DNA from: JABHIE01 sp964584805
GTDB lineage: Bacteria > Planctomycetota > UBA1135
Assembly (NCBI GenBank): GCA_964584805.1
Contig: CAZPAY010000011.1
Location: forward strand, 1 to 64,000
Length of the DNA: 64,000 bases
Reading direction: 5' to 3'
Part shown: one piece after another, positions 44,856 to 53,756 of the stretch
Layout: each line of letters opens with the position of its first letter
How positions within the stretch are numbered: position 1 is the first letter of the stretch
The notes under the pieces: model-generated
Databases searched by the model: none
The model's input: only the letters and a program-made list of their open reading frames with translations
Told to the model about the DNA's origin: nothing
Position numbers and translations under genes: made by a program

Positions 44856-46094
44856 ATGCTTGACCCCCGCATGCCCTCGCCGTTTTCCAAACTCTTCGCG
44901 ACCGCCAATCGCGGCCTACTCTTTGCGCTACTTGCCATCATGGGCTTGGCCGCATGCTCAAGCCCACAAACCAAGGATTTCGACCCTCTCGCCGACTACT
45001 CGATCGAGCTTCAGCCTGGTGAGCTTGGCCTGTCCAAACTAGAGCTCAGCCAACCTTGGCCCGATTTCAGCATCGGTTGGCAACATCGTGAGTCCCTCAC
45101 CGAGTCATGCCAGAACAGTCTCGATTATCTTGCACACCCCTCGTCGCAAGAGTTCTTTCCTTATGGGCCCATTAGCCACGATTTGATGCGGCGCTCCATC
45201 ACGCGCTTCCAAGAGCTCCTCGACACCAGTGATTCGGCCGAGTCTTTTCTTGATGGAATCACAGACGAATTTGAGGTCTGGATGGCACGCGGCCGTCAGA
45301 ACACCGGCGAAGTTTTATTCACTGGATACGGCACGCCGATTTACAACGGTTCGCGGACAAAAACAGCCAAGTTTCAATACCCACTTTATGCTCTTCCCGA
45401 TGACTTGGCGAAAGACAAAAACGGCGACATCCTTGGTCGTCGCACTCACGACAATCGCACCGTGCCTTATTACACTCATGGCGAATTGCGAGAAAATGGA
45501 CATTTAACCGGCCAAGAGATCGTTTGGCTCGAAACGGAATACGATTGCTACCTCGCGATGGTGCAAGGCTCGGCCATCATCAAACTACCCGATGGCAAGC
45601 AAATTGAAATCGGTTACGCCGGCAACAATGGCCACGAGTACAAATCAGTCGGAATGCATCTCATTGATTCCGGGAAATTGCGTAAAAGTGAGTTGTCAGC
45701 CACGCGACTGCGCCAATACTTTGCCGACAACCCAAAGGCTGCTGACGAAGTCCTTGCACATAATCCGCGCTTCATCTTTTTCCAGAAATACGAAGGCGGC
45801 CCCTTCGGTTGTTTGGGGCAACCGGTCACTGCGCTTCACTCACTTGCCACCGACAAAGATGTCTTCCCGCGGGCAGCGGTTGTCTTCTGCGAAGTGCGCC
45901 TTCCAGACTTTGACGAAAATGGGAAACAAATCATGCGGCCTATGCGTTTCTTTGCATTAGACCAAGATCGCGGTGGCGCGATTCGATCCGCCGGTCGATG
46001 TGATATCTTCCTTGGGCTAGGCGAGGAAGCCATGCGGCGCGCAGGCCATGTGCTCAGCCGCGGGCGGATGTACTACTTATTTTTAAAACAGTAG
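44856..46094 (+). CDS. mltA: MltA-type lytic murein transglycosylase lipoprotein
   Basis: A 412-residue lipoprotein that should cleave peptidoglycan glycan strands to 1,6-anhydro ends. The signal peptide ends in a lipobox, GLAACSS (Cys about residue 34). MltA features are FTGYGTPIYNG (family FTGYYEP), MVQGSAIIKLPDG, IGYAGNNGHEY, NPRFIFFQ and the C-terminal 3D domain with LDQDRGGAIRSAGRCDIFLG containing the catalytic Asp. A nearby NagZ-like GH3 enzyme could act on its products. Its last 41 bases overlap the convergent EamA transporter gene. Confidence 0.87.
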   Translation: MLDPRMPSPFSKLFATANRGLLFALLAIMGLAACSSPQTKDFDPLADYSIELQPGELGLSKLELSQPWPDFSIGWQHRESLTESCQNSLDYLAHPSSQEFFPYGPISHDLMRRSITRFQELLDTSDSAESFLDGITDEFEVWMARGRQNTGEVLFTGYGTPIYNGSRTKTAKFQYPLYALPDDLAKDKNGDILGRRTHDNRTVPYYTHGELRENGHLTGQEIVWLETEYDCYLAMVQGSAIIKLPDGKQIEIGYAGNNGHEYKSVGMHLIDSGKLRKSELSATRLRQYFADNPKAADEVLAHNPRFIFFQKYEGGPFGCLGQPVTALHSLATDKDVFPRAAVVFCEVRLPDFDENGKQIMRPMRFFALDQDRGGAIRSAGRCDIFLGLGEEAMRRAGHVLSRGRMYYLFLKQ

Positions 46095-46926
46095 TTTTCC
46101 CAAAAGCAACCGAGCCGACAATCAATAGAGCGCCAAGCATTTCAAAAACACCTGGTGCGGCGTCGCCCATCACGACACCCAATCCCATCGCAAAGATGAC
46201 GCCGAGATAACTAATTTGCATGGCGCGCGAAGCCGTGTGATGTCGTAAGCCGTGCGTCAAGCAGACTTGACCAGCCTGCGTGCTCGCGCCGAGAAGCAAC
46301 AGCCAGCCCCACTCAAACCCCGTGGGCATCAAAAACACAGAACCGCCTAAAATCGCAGATAAAGGCATCGCAACGAGCGGGAAGGCGATCACGATAATCA
46401 AAGGATGCTCGCTTTCGTTAAGCTTGCGCACAGTGGAATAAGCAGCAGCAGAGAATAAAGCTGTGCTCATGGCGAAGGCGACGCCATCCCAGGTGACTAC
46501 CGGATTAAAGCCTTTTACGATGGCAATGCCGACTAGGCCAATCAACACGGTTACGCCTTGCCGCAAGCGAAAGGCTTCTCCTAAAAACAATGTGCCAAAG
46601 ATACCGGCGAAAACAGGATTGACATTGTAGATGGTTACTGCCGTCCCGAGAGGCATCCGTGAAATTGCCTCAAAGTAACAAGCCAAGCCTGCGAAGCCCA
46701 AGATTGCACGCATAAATAGCAAACCCCAGCGATTTGGGCGCGGCAATTGCTTCATGTTTTTCATCGCCCATAAAGTGAGGGCAATTGAAATGAAACTGCG
46801 AAAGAAAACTTTCTCAAAAGTTGGGATGCGCGGCAAGGCTTTCGCAGAAGCCGCCATCACTACAAAGGATGCGGCCGCAGCCAGCATCCATAAAGTTCCT
46901 GCGCTAAATCGCCCCTTAAACGGCAC
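46054..46926 (-). CDS. EamA/DMT-family transporter
   Basis: A 290-residue membrane protein with about ten helices arranged as two EamA repeats (first GTLWMLAAAASFVVMAASAKAL, second WDGVAFAMSTALFSAAAYSTVRKL). YFEAISRMPLGTAVTIYNVNPVF is a typical drug/metabolite-transporter segment. Substrate cannot be deduced. It begins within the end of the isoaspartyl peptidase gene on the same strand. Confidence 0.87.
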   Translation of the reverse strand: MPFKGRFSAGTLWMLAAAASFVVMAASAKALPRIPTFEKVFFRSFISIALTLWAMKNMKQLPRPNRWGLLFMRAILGFAGLACYFEAISRMPLGTAVTIYNVNPVFAGIFGTLFLGEAFRLRQGVTVLIGLVGIAIVKGFNPVVTWDGVAFAMSTALFSAAAYSTVRKLNESEHPLIIVIAFPLVAMPLSAILGGSVFLMPTGFEWGWLLLLGASTQAGQVCLTHGLRHHTASRAMQISYLGVIFAMGLGVVMGDAAPGVFEMLGALLIVGSVAFGKTTVLKISSTSARG

Positions 46927-47794
46927 AGCCTTGGCCGGACGGAGACCACCAACCGTGGCTCATGCCTGGCGTTGTGCAAAAAGCGTGTGGACCACTTTCT
47001 GGAGTCACTAAAATCGCGCCACCTTCTCCGCCGTAACGCAAATTAACCAAGACCAATATTTCTTCCAAAACATGGTCTGGAAGCCCGCCGGCGCGCACGA
47101 GTTGAGCGACACGACTTGCAAAGGCAGCACGCATAAATGACTCACCCTCGCCCGTCGCGGAAATTGCGCAATAGCTGTTGGCGTAGGTGCCAACACCGAT
47201 GAGCGGGGAATCACCCACGCGGCCGGGTGTCTTACCCATCGTGCCGCCTGTTGATGTTGCCGCTGCCAACCGACCTTCTGCCGATCGCACGACAGCGCCC
47301 ACCGTGCCGCCTGCAAAGTTTGCTGACGCGCCTTCATGCACGACCTTGTGCCATTGTTCCCGCGACGCTGGCGTAATCAAAGCCTCGGCATCGAGTCGCT
47401 CAAATCCGTGAGACTCGGCCCACAAAGAAGCATCTTCGCCCGCCAACAACACTTCTTTTTCAGGTAGCAATGCCTGAGCAATTCGTACCGGATTCGCGAA
47501 AGGGGCTAAAACGGCCAAACCGGCAGCATCGAGAGTTGCACCACACATAATGGCCGTATCCAAAGATACGCCGCCATCGCGCGTTAAGGCGCAACCCAAG
47601 CCCGCGTTGTAAACCGGATTATTCTCCATTACCTCGACCGCAGCACACGCGGCTTCTACAGCATTGCCGCCCGATTCAAGCACGGCACCACCGGCGCGAG
47701 CGGCTTCCTTGCAGCCCTCACGATGAGCAGCTTGCGAAGCGGCGGGCACCGAACCGGCGCCGCCGTGAACTAAGACGAGAGGTTCTGCAGACAT
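46916..47794 (-). CDS. Isoaspartyl peptidase / L-asparaginase (Ntn hydrolase)
   Basis: A 292-residue N-terminal-nucleophile hydrolase that splits isoaspartyl dipeptides and asparagine. VLVHGGAGSVP opens the alpha chain; the self-cleavage site is before the Thr in FAGGTVGAVVRS (about residue 165), which becomes the nucleophile. STGGTMGKTPGRVGDSPLIGVGTYA is the highly conserved substrate region. The beta subunit is a little shorter than usual. It overlaps the transporter gene by 11 bases. Confidence 0.92.
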   Translation of the reverse strand: MSAEPLVLVHGGAGSVPAASQAAHREGCKEAARAGGAVLESGGNAVEAACAAVEVMENNPVYNAGLGCALTRDGGVSLDTAIMCGATLDAAGLAVLAPFANPVRIAQALLPEKEVLLAGEDASLWAESHGFERLDAEALITPASREQWHKVVHEGASANFAGGTVGAVVRSAEGRLAAATSTGGTMGKTPGRVGDSPLIGVGTYANSYCAISATGEGESFMRAAFASRVAQLVRAGGLPDHVLEEILVLVNLRYGGEGGAILVTPESGPHAFCTTPGMSHGWWSPSGQGCAV

Positions 47795-47831
47795 GAGGGG
47801 TAATTCTACAAAGAATCACTACAATTAAGCT

Positions 47832-49214
47832 GTGCCAAAGCGTCCTACCGATTACCTCGTTGCCCCGACTATTCGCCTCGATAAAGGCGAGGGCCTTGCC
47901 GAAGCCTTGCGTTGCCAGCGCGAGTTCGACCCGCGCGTGTTTTTGATTTTTGGCGGCGACGCCGAAGATGTGCTCTGGCTCCACGAGACGCTCGAAGCAA
48001 ATGCTGGCCATCCTATCTTGTTTTGCGCGGATTTAGAGCGCGGCGCGGGCCAACAATTCGAAGGTCTCACACCACTCCCAGACGCTTGGGCGCTCGGCCT
48101 GCTCGGCATGGAAGCCGCCTACGACGCTGGCCAACGCACAGCCGCCGAAGCCGCTCAAGCCAATGTCCGCTGGATTCTCGGCCCCGTCCTCGACCTACAT
48201 CGCACCGAAGACCCTGACGCAGTTCGCTCACCAATCGTTGGCAACCGCGCATTCGGCTCAAGCCTTCAACGCATCGTCGAGTGCGGCAAAGCGTTTGCCC
48301 AAGGCATTACCGATGGCGGTGGCATCCCATGTGGCAAACACTTCCCCGGCCACGGCGGCTGTGCGCAAGACAGCCACACCGACATGGCGGTTTGTTTCGA
48401 AGAGCTTGACCCACACCTCGAGCCCTTCAAGGTTTGCATCGATGCGCTGCCAAGCATCATGGTTGGGCATGTTGAGTACCCCATGTTTGACGCCGAGGGT
48501 CGCCCCGCGAGTCGCTCCAAGCCCATCCTCGACATTCTGCGCAACGACTGGAATTACGACGGGGTCATCGTCTCTGACGGCCTCCGCATGGCCGGTCTCG
48601 GCGACGGCCCACATGATGAGCTAGCAACTGAATGCATCCAAGCGGGTTGCGATTTGCTCCTCGACCCCGAAGATCCTGTTTCGCTCGCGTTAACTCTGCG
48701 CGACGCCATGGATCGGGGTGATCTCGATGAGGCCAGGGTGCGTAAATCTGTTGAGAGGATTGATAAGTTAATCGCATTCACCCTCAATACTGAACCAGCT
48801 CAACCCAAGCCATTGGTTTTGGGTGCCGGCACAAAAGTCTTGCTCCACCCATTGCCCGGTGGAACCGGTGGTCGCAAGCATGTGCGCCCAGGTTGTGCAC
48901 TTAATTTGGCCGCAACGCCCGATGCGCTGAACTACCTCGCAGAATGGGGCATGCCCATCCTGACCCCAGACCAAGACCCGCCAAGCCCACTGCCAGAGGG
49001 CCTCCTTGTTTTGTGGGGTGCAGCAAACGGTAAAGGTTTACCTGATTTGCCATCTGCCTGGCTTGAAGCCATCCATCTTGAGCGCCCGCGGCTTTATATC
49101 GCAGGCTCGCCTGATGCTGCTTATGCCGCACCCGCAAGTGCGCGCGGTTGGTATCTACCTGGCCTGTCGCCTGCTTTGCTCGGCATGCTGATAACCGTCG
49201 ACGCACAGGTTTAG
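47832..49214 (+). CDS. GH3 beta-N-acetylhexosaminidase (NagZ-like)
   Basis: A 460-residue glycoside hydrolase family 3 enzyme. KHFPGHGG followed by DSHTDMAV (about 173-190) is the NagZ-type loop with the Asp-His dyad; VGHVEYPMFD and GVIVSDGLRMAGL (nucleophile Asp, about 250) complete the site. There is no signal peptide, which fits cytoplasmic cleavage of GlcNAc from imported muropeptide fragments. About 130 residues follow the catalytic domain and are not recognised. GTG start. The sodium symporter gene follows within 8 bases. Confidence 0.87.
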   Translation: MPKRPTDYLVAPTIRLDKGEGLAEALRCQREFDPRVFLIFGGDAEDVLWLHETLEANAGHPILFCADLERGAGQQFEGLTPLPDAWALGLLGMEAAYDAGQRTAAEAAQANVRWILGPVLDLHRTEDPDAVRSPIVGNRAFGSSLQRIVECGKAFAQGITDGGGIPCGKHFPGHGGCAQDSHTDMAVCFEELDPHLEPFKVCIDALPSIMVGHVEYPMFDAEGRPASRSKPILDILRNDWNYDGVIVSDGLRMAGLGDGPHDELATECIQAGCDLLLDPEDPVSLALTLRDAMDRGDLDEARVRKSVERIDKLIAFTLNTEPAQPKPLVLGAGTKVLLHPLPGGTGGRKHVRPGCALNLAATPDALNYLAEWGMPILTPDQDPPSPLPEGLLVLWGAANGKGLPDLPSAWLEAIHLERPRLYIAGSPDAAYAAPASARGWYLPGLSPALLGMLITVDAQV

Positions 49215-49221
49215 CCACTCG

Positions 49222-50955
49222 GTGACGCTTTTCGCCACGCTCGATTGGGTCGCCATCGGCCTCTATTTGGCGTTTGCGCTTGGCGTAGGCACTTTCCTCG
49301 CTAAACGAGCTGGCCGCTCAACCGACGATTTCTACCTCGCGGGGCGCAGCCTCACTTGGTGGATGGCAGGCACTTCTCTAGTCGCCACAAGCTTCGCTGC
49401 CGACACGCCACTCGTCGTCACGGGCTGGGTGCGGTCAGCCGGCATCTCACAAAACTGGCTGTGGTGGGGTATGGCCGTCGGCGGCGCACTGTCTTTTGTT
49501 GTGCTTGCAGGATGGTGGCGCCGACTCGAGGTCACCACGGATGCCGAATTCATTGAGCGTCGATATTCTGGGAAGCAAGCTCGATTTTTGCGCGGATTTT
49601 ATGGCGCCTATCATGCACTTGTCACCAACACGATTGTGCTGACTTGGGTTTTGCTCGCCATGGTCAAAGTGGTGCGCGTTGTGCTGCAGCTACCCGACAC
49701 AAGCTTAGATGTTTATATCGTTGGCGCTGGCCTCGTTTTAGCATTAACATACTCTTTTATGAGCGGCTTATGGGGAGTCGTCGTCACCGACTTTTTCCAA
49801 TTCTTTCTTGCACTTTTTGGCGCACTTGCGCTGGCCTGGGCCGCATCCAATGCACTCGGTGGCTTGAGTGCCGCGCAAGAGACTTTCCGCGCACTGCCCG
49901 AATCAACAACCAACTATTTTCCCGCCCTGTCCCACTTCGCGTGGTGGTCACAAGGTTTCGGCGCCTTTTTGATTTTCATTGGCGTACAAGGTTGGCTCAA
50001 CAAAAATGCAGACGGTGGTGGCGCGGGCGTGCAGCGCTACTCCGCATGCAAAAACGAATCACACGCTCGCGGTGCCGCTCTTTGGTTCAACATTGCCCAC
50101 TATGCCATCCGCCCTTGGCCTTGGATTTTTGTAGCGCTTGCGTCGATTGCGCTCATCCCTGAAAGCAGTTTGCCGCTTCTCGATAACGGCCTGCCCGACC
50201 ACGAAGCCGCCTATCCAATGATGATGGCGCAATACCTTGGGCCGGGGCTATTTGGTTTAATGTGCGCCAGTTTCTTGGCTGCTTTTATGAGCACGCTGGA
50301 TACCCATTTCAATTTAGCCTCAGCTTATCTCGTCAATGACTGCTATCGCCGTTTCATTAAACGCGATGCTGCGCCGCGACATTATGTCCAAGTCGGCCGT
50401 TTTGCCGAAATTGTAATTGGCGGCTGCGCGGCGCTCATGGCTTTGCAGGCCGACAGCATCAGCAATCTTTTCACGCTTTCACTCAGCCTGCTCGCCGGCC
50501 TGGGCCCTGCACTTTTACTGCGATGGTTTTGGTGGCGCGCCAACACCTGGACGGAAATCGCTGGCCTAGCGACATCCACGGTCATGACGGCTATCTTGGC
50601 CGGGCTGGGCAATCCCATCCCTTATCCACTCAGCTACGCTCTAATTGTTGGAGTGGCCTTTGTGGTCATGCTTATTGTCACTTTGATAACGCCGGCGGCA
50701 GATCGCGAGTTGCTGCAAAGTTTTTACGACCGCGTAAAGCCTGCCGGGTTTTGGTCGCCTTTCCGCCCAGCTGGCGCGCAATTCACAACGGCGCCCCTGC
50801 TCATCGGTTGGGCTGGCGGCGTCGCGCTTATTTACGGGCTTATGCTCGGCATCGGCAATCTCGCTTTAGGCAACGATTCTCTTACGCAATTCACCGTGGC
50901 AGGCGTTGGCGGCCTCATGCTCAAATGGGCTTGGCCGCGTGCGTTAGAATCGTGA
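49222..50955 (+). CDS. Sodium:solute symporter (SSS family)
   Basis: A 577-residue membrane transporter with about 13 or 14 helices. GRSTDDFYLAGRSLTWWMAGTSLVATSFAADTPLVVTG is a standard SSS N-terminal pattern, and SFLAAFMSTLDTHFNLASAYLVND matches the sodium-site helix. It starts with GTG just after the NagZ-like gene and is probably co-transcribed, so an amino sugar or muropeptide product is a reasonable, unproven substrate. Its stop is one base before the next ATG. Confidence 0.88.
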   Translation: MTLFATLDWVAIGLYLAFALGVGTFLAKRAGRSTDDFYLAGRSLTWWMAGTSLVATSFAADTPLVVTGWVRSAGISQNWLWWGMAVGGALSFVVLAGWWRRLEVTTDAEFIERRYSGKQARFLRGFYGAYHALVTNTIVLTWVLLAMVKVVRVVLQLPDTSLDVYIVGAGLVLALTYSFMSGLWGVVVTDFFQFFLALFGALALAWAASNALGGLSAAQETFRALPESTTNYFPALSHFAWWSQGFGAFLIFIGVQGWLNKNADGGGAGVQRYSACKNESHARGAALWFNIAHYAIRPWPWIFVALASIALIPESSLPLLDNGLPDHEAAYPMMMAQYLGPGLFGLMCASFLAAFMSTLDTHFNLASAYLVNDCYRRFIKRDAAPRHYVQVGRFAEIVIGGCAALMALQADSISNLFTLSLSLLAGLGPALLLRWFWWRANTWTEIAGLATSTVMTAILAGLGNPIPYPLSYALIVGVAFVVMLIVTLITPAADRELLQSFYDRVKPAGFWSPFRPAGAQFTTAPLLIGWAGGVALIYGLMLGIGNLALGNDSLTQFTVAGVGGLMLKWAWPRALES

Positions 50956-50956
50956 T

Positions 50957-51670
50957 ATGAGCATGATTCGCACCCGCACTTTTGGTCGCTCCGCTGAGGC
51001 GCACCCCCAAGCCGTAAGCCTCGCCGACACGCCCGTCCGCATGGCTTTCTTGCGCAAGGTTTACTCCCTATTCACCTTCGCCATGATTCTCTTTTCGGGG
51101 GTCACTTACTGGGCATCCAGCAGCGAATGGGCGTTTAACCTCGTCGCGCAAATGGGCTTCATCGGCCTCATCGTTTTATTGGCCGGTGTTTTCTTCCTTG
51201 CACGAGTTACCGCTTCACGGTTCCCGCTCAACCTAATTGGGCTTGGCGCATTCGCGGCGGTCTACGGTTTCTTAGCCGGGCCTCAAGTTGCGATGGCACT
51301 CGAAGTGGGCGGCCCGCAAGTTGTCTTGCAAGCAGCTGTTTTAACCTCGGTTGTTTTCCTCGGGCTGACGAGCTATGTCCTGCTCACGAAAAAAGATTTC
51401 AGCTGGATGCGCGGCGCACTCTGGGCTGGCTTTGCGCTCATGTTCGGCATCGCAATCCTGTCCATGTTTGGCATTGGCGGCAGCATTGTTGCCGGAATGG
51501 GCTGGAGCATCGCATGGGTTCTGCTGATGGCAGGTTTCATGCTTTACGACACATCCAACATTTTGCATCGCTACCCAGCAGATCAAGCCGCAAGTGCAGC
51601 GCTGACGATTTTCCTCGATTTCGTCATTATGTTTTTGCACATCTTAAGGTTGCTTTCACGCCGCGATTAA
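50957..51670 (+). CDS. Bax inhibitor-1/YccA family membrane protein
   Basis: A 237-residue protein with seven membrane helices. MAFLRKVYSLFTFAMILFSGVTYW is the typical first helix, and YDTSNILHRYP followed by LTIFLDFVIMFLHILRLLSRRD is the family C-terminus. The bacterial members are pH-sensitive calcium-leak or FtsH-associated proteins. It is translated one base after the symporter stop. Confidence 0.92.
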   Translation: MSMIRTRTFGRSAEAHPQAVSLADTPVRMAFLRKVYSLFTFAMILFSGVTYWASSSEWAFNLVAQMGFIGLIVLLAGVFFLARVTASRFPLNLIGLGAFAAVYGFLAGPQVAMALEVGGPQVVLQAAVLTSVVFLGLTSYVLLTKKDFSWMRGALWAGFALMFGIAILSMFGIGGSIVAGMGWSIAWVLLMAGFMLYDTSNILHRYPADQAASAALTIFLDFVIMFLHILRLLSRRD

Positions 51671-51677
51671 TTCATTA

Positions 51678-53756
51678 ATGTCTGGCGCTCATCCCCGAAC
51701 TGTCGCACTTGCACTCGCCACGATTTTTTTCTCTACGAGCGGGCATCTGCTTGCGGCCCCACAGGATGTTGAGGTCATTCAAGACCAAGAGTCTGCTGAC
51801 AACATCTTAAACCTCGATGAGCGCATTGCTGATTTCCACAAGCAGATCGCGGTTCATGCCAAGAAGCCTAAGATTGTTGCTGCTCTCCTAAGTATTGCAA
51901 GATTGCACAACGAAAACGCAAGCGACGCTCTGATTGAAATTCTCGGCAACGCCCAGACTGCGATTCACGGTGACATTATTTACGCGCTTTCGATTTGCCA
52001 AGCGCCGCAGGCTCACGAGGCTCTTTTCAAATTCGCAAAAAGCAAAGACTCTGACATTCGGATGCACGCTGTTCGCAGCCTTGCACGCGGCAATCAAGAC
52101 GACCTCCTGTGGTTGCGCGATAAGCGCCTAAAAAAAGAGCGTATGCCAAAAATTCGCGCGTTCTTATTGCGTTCGCTGATTGATGCAAACATTCCCGATC
52201 TTGAGCGAGCCTGCTTGCGTGACGCGAAAAGCAAGGATGTCGAAGTCGCAATCTCTGGGGTCTACGGCATCGGCAAACTAAAACTTACGCGTGGTGCGAA
52301 AATAGTTGAAAAGCACCTCTCGCACGCAAGAGGCGGCCTTCGTGCAGCCAGCTTTAGCGCACTCTCTTCCATTGGCGGAAAAGACTCTTTCTTGCTTCTC
52401 ATCGAGGCTTTGGCCAACCCGCGTAATATCGCTGAATTCCCCCAAATCATTGGCGCGCTGTGCGGTGCCGATGAATCAGAAGAGTTAAATGTTCTCATCC
52501 GCACGGGGCTAAAGTCCAAAAAAGAAATTGTGGTAGCAGGAGCCATCCAAGGCATTGCCGCCGCTGCAGAGCACCTCCCAGAGATTTGCGGCCCCGCGCT
52601 TCTGAGCATGCTGTCTCACAAAAACCCGGATATTCGCACAGCAGCGATTGAAGGTCTTGTTGCCGCACGACCTGCTGGCGCAATTGAAGCTCTTGGTCGC
52701 CGTCTAAAGCACCCCAATCTCACAACGCGAACGGATGCTCTTTGGGCACTCGCTAAAATTGGCGACCTGCCCGACTCGGTAATGAGAAAAATTGTCGCGC
52801 TCACGACTGACAAGGTCACTGGTACCCGCGTCCAAAGCACCCTCGCCATGCGTTGGTTCCGAGATGAGGCCGCGTTTGAGGCGACGATTGCCCGCCTGCA
52901 AGATGAATCGTGGGCTGTGCGCTCGGCAGCCGCGGAATCCTTGCTCGAAATGCGACGAATAGAATCGATTCCTCACCTGCTGAATGCGTACAGTTCCGAA
53001 TCGGGTCGCGTGGCAAATGAACTTTACGATACCCTTTGCAAACTAACCGGTGAAGATTTCGGCCCGGCGTTGGGCGCATGGAAGAATTGGTATAACGATC
53101 GCAAAGTCGGCTACGCGCTGCCTGATTCAGAAACAAGCTCCAAAAAACTTCTGGCCAGCCGAGAATTGCGTGACAGGGAGGGCGGCTCTACCGCCGCATA
53201 CCACGGCATTCCCATTCCACAGGGCGGTGTTGTCTTTATTCTGGACTCAAGTGGCTCAATGAATAATAGGTTTTCGCCGAAGAAAACCTATTACGAATAT
53301 TTTTCACAACTCCTCTCCGAGACCATTCAAAACCTTGCAGGCACGACTCGTTTTAATATCATCTTTTTCGAAAGCGGCGTGCGCGCGTGGAAAAACGAAC
53401 TTCAAGAGGCGAGCAAAGAAAACATTGAAAGCGCACGCGAGTTTTTACGCAACAACCTACCGGGCGGCGGTACAAACATTTACGACTCGCTCATGACCGC
53501 GCTTGAGATGGACGGCGTCCAAACCATTTTCTTTATGACAGATGGCGAGCCAACCGCTGGCGCTTACCGCACACGAAGTGAAATCTTCACCCGCTTCCGC
53601 CGCAAGAATCGCGACAAGCGCATCGTCCTTAACACGATTGCCGCTGGAAAAGTTTCTGCTGAATTCCTCGCCTCGTTGGCCGCAAGTAATGGTGGCAAGT
53701 CGGTTGACCTAACCGACATCGCCAGAAGGAAAAAGACTACAGCGGATCAACCGTAA
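51678..53756 (+). CDS. Secreted HEAT-repeat / von Willebrand A protein
   Basis: A 692-residue exported protein. The signal peptide covers about residues 1-27 (TVALALATIFFSTSGHLLAA). About 60-450 are HEAT or PBS-lyase-type helical repeats (MHAVRSLARGNQDDLL, NPDIRTAAIEGLVAA, SWAVRSAAAESLLEM). About 515-675 form a vWA domain with a complete MIDAS: DSSGSM, GGGTNIYDSL and MTDGEPT. HEAT plus vWA suggests a metal-dependent protein-binding scaffold outside the cytoplasm. Its end overlaps priA by 20 bases. Confidence 0.82.
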   Translation: MSGAHPRTVALALATIFFSTSGHLLAAPQDVEVIQDQESADNILNLDERIADFHKQIAVHAKKPKIVAALLSIARLHNENASDALIEILGNAQTAIHGDIIYALSICQAPQAHEALFKFAKSKDSDIRMHAVRSLARGNQDDLLWLRDKRLKKERMPKIRAFLLRSLIDANIPDLERACLRDAKSKDVEVAISGVYGIGKLKLTRGAKIVEKHLSHARGGLRAASFSALSSIGGKDSFLLLIEALANPRNIAEFPQIIGALCGADESEELNVLIRTGLKSKKEIVVAGAIQGIAAAAEHLPEICGPALLSMLSHKNPDIRTAAIEGLVAARPAGAIEALGRRLKHPNLTTRTDALWALAKIGDLPDSVMRKIVALTTDKVTGTRVQSTLAMRWFRDEAAFEATIARLQDESWAVRSAAAESLLEMRRIESIPHLLNAYSSESGRVANELYDTLCKLTGEDFGPALGAWKNWYNDRKVGYALPDSETSSKKLLASRELRDREGGSTAAYHGIPIPQGGVVFILDSSGSMNNRFSPKKTYYEYFSQLLSETIQNLAGTTRFNIIFFESGVRAWKNELQEASKENIESAREFLRNNLPGGGTNIYDSLMTALEMDGVQTIFFMTDGEPTAGAYRTRSEIFTRFRRKNRDKRIVLNTIAAGKVSAEFLASLAASNGGKSVDLTDIARRKKTTADQP

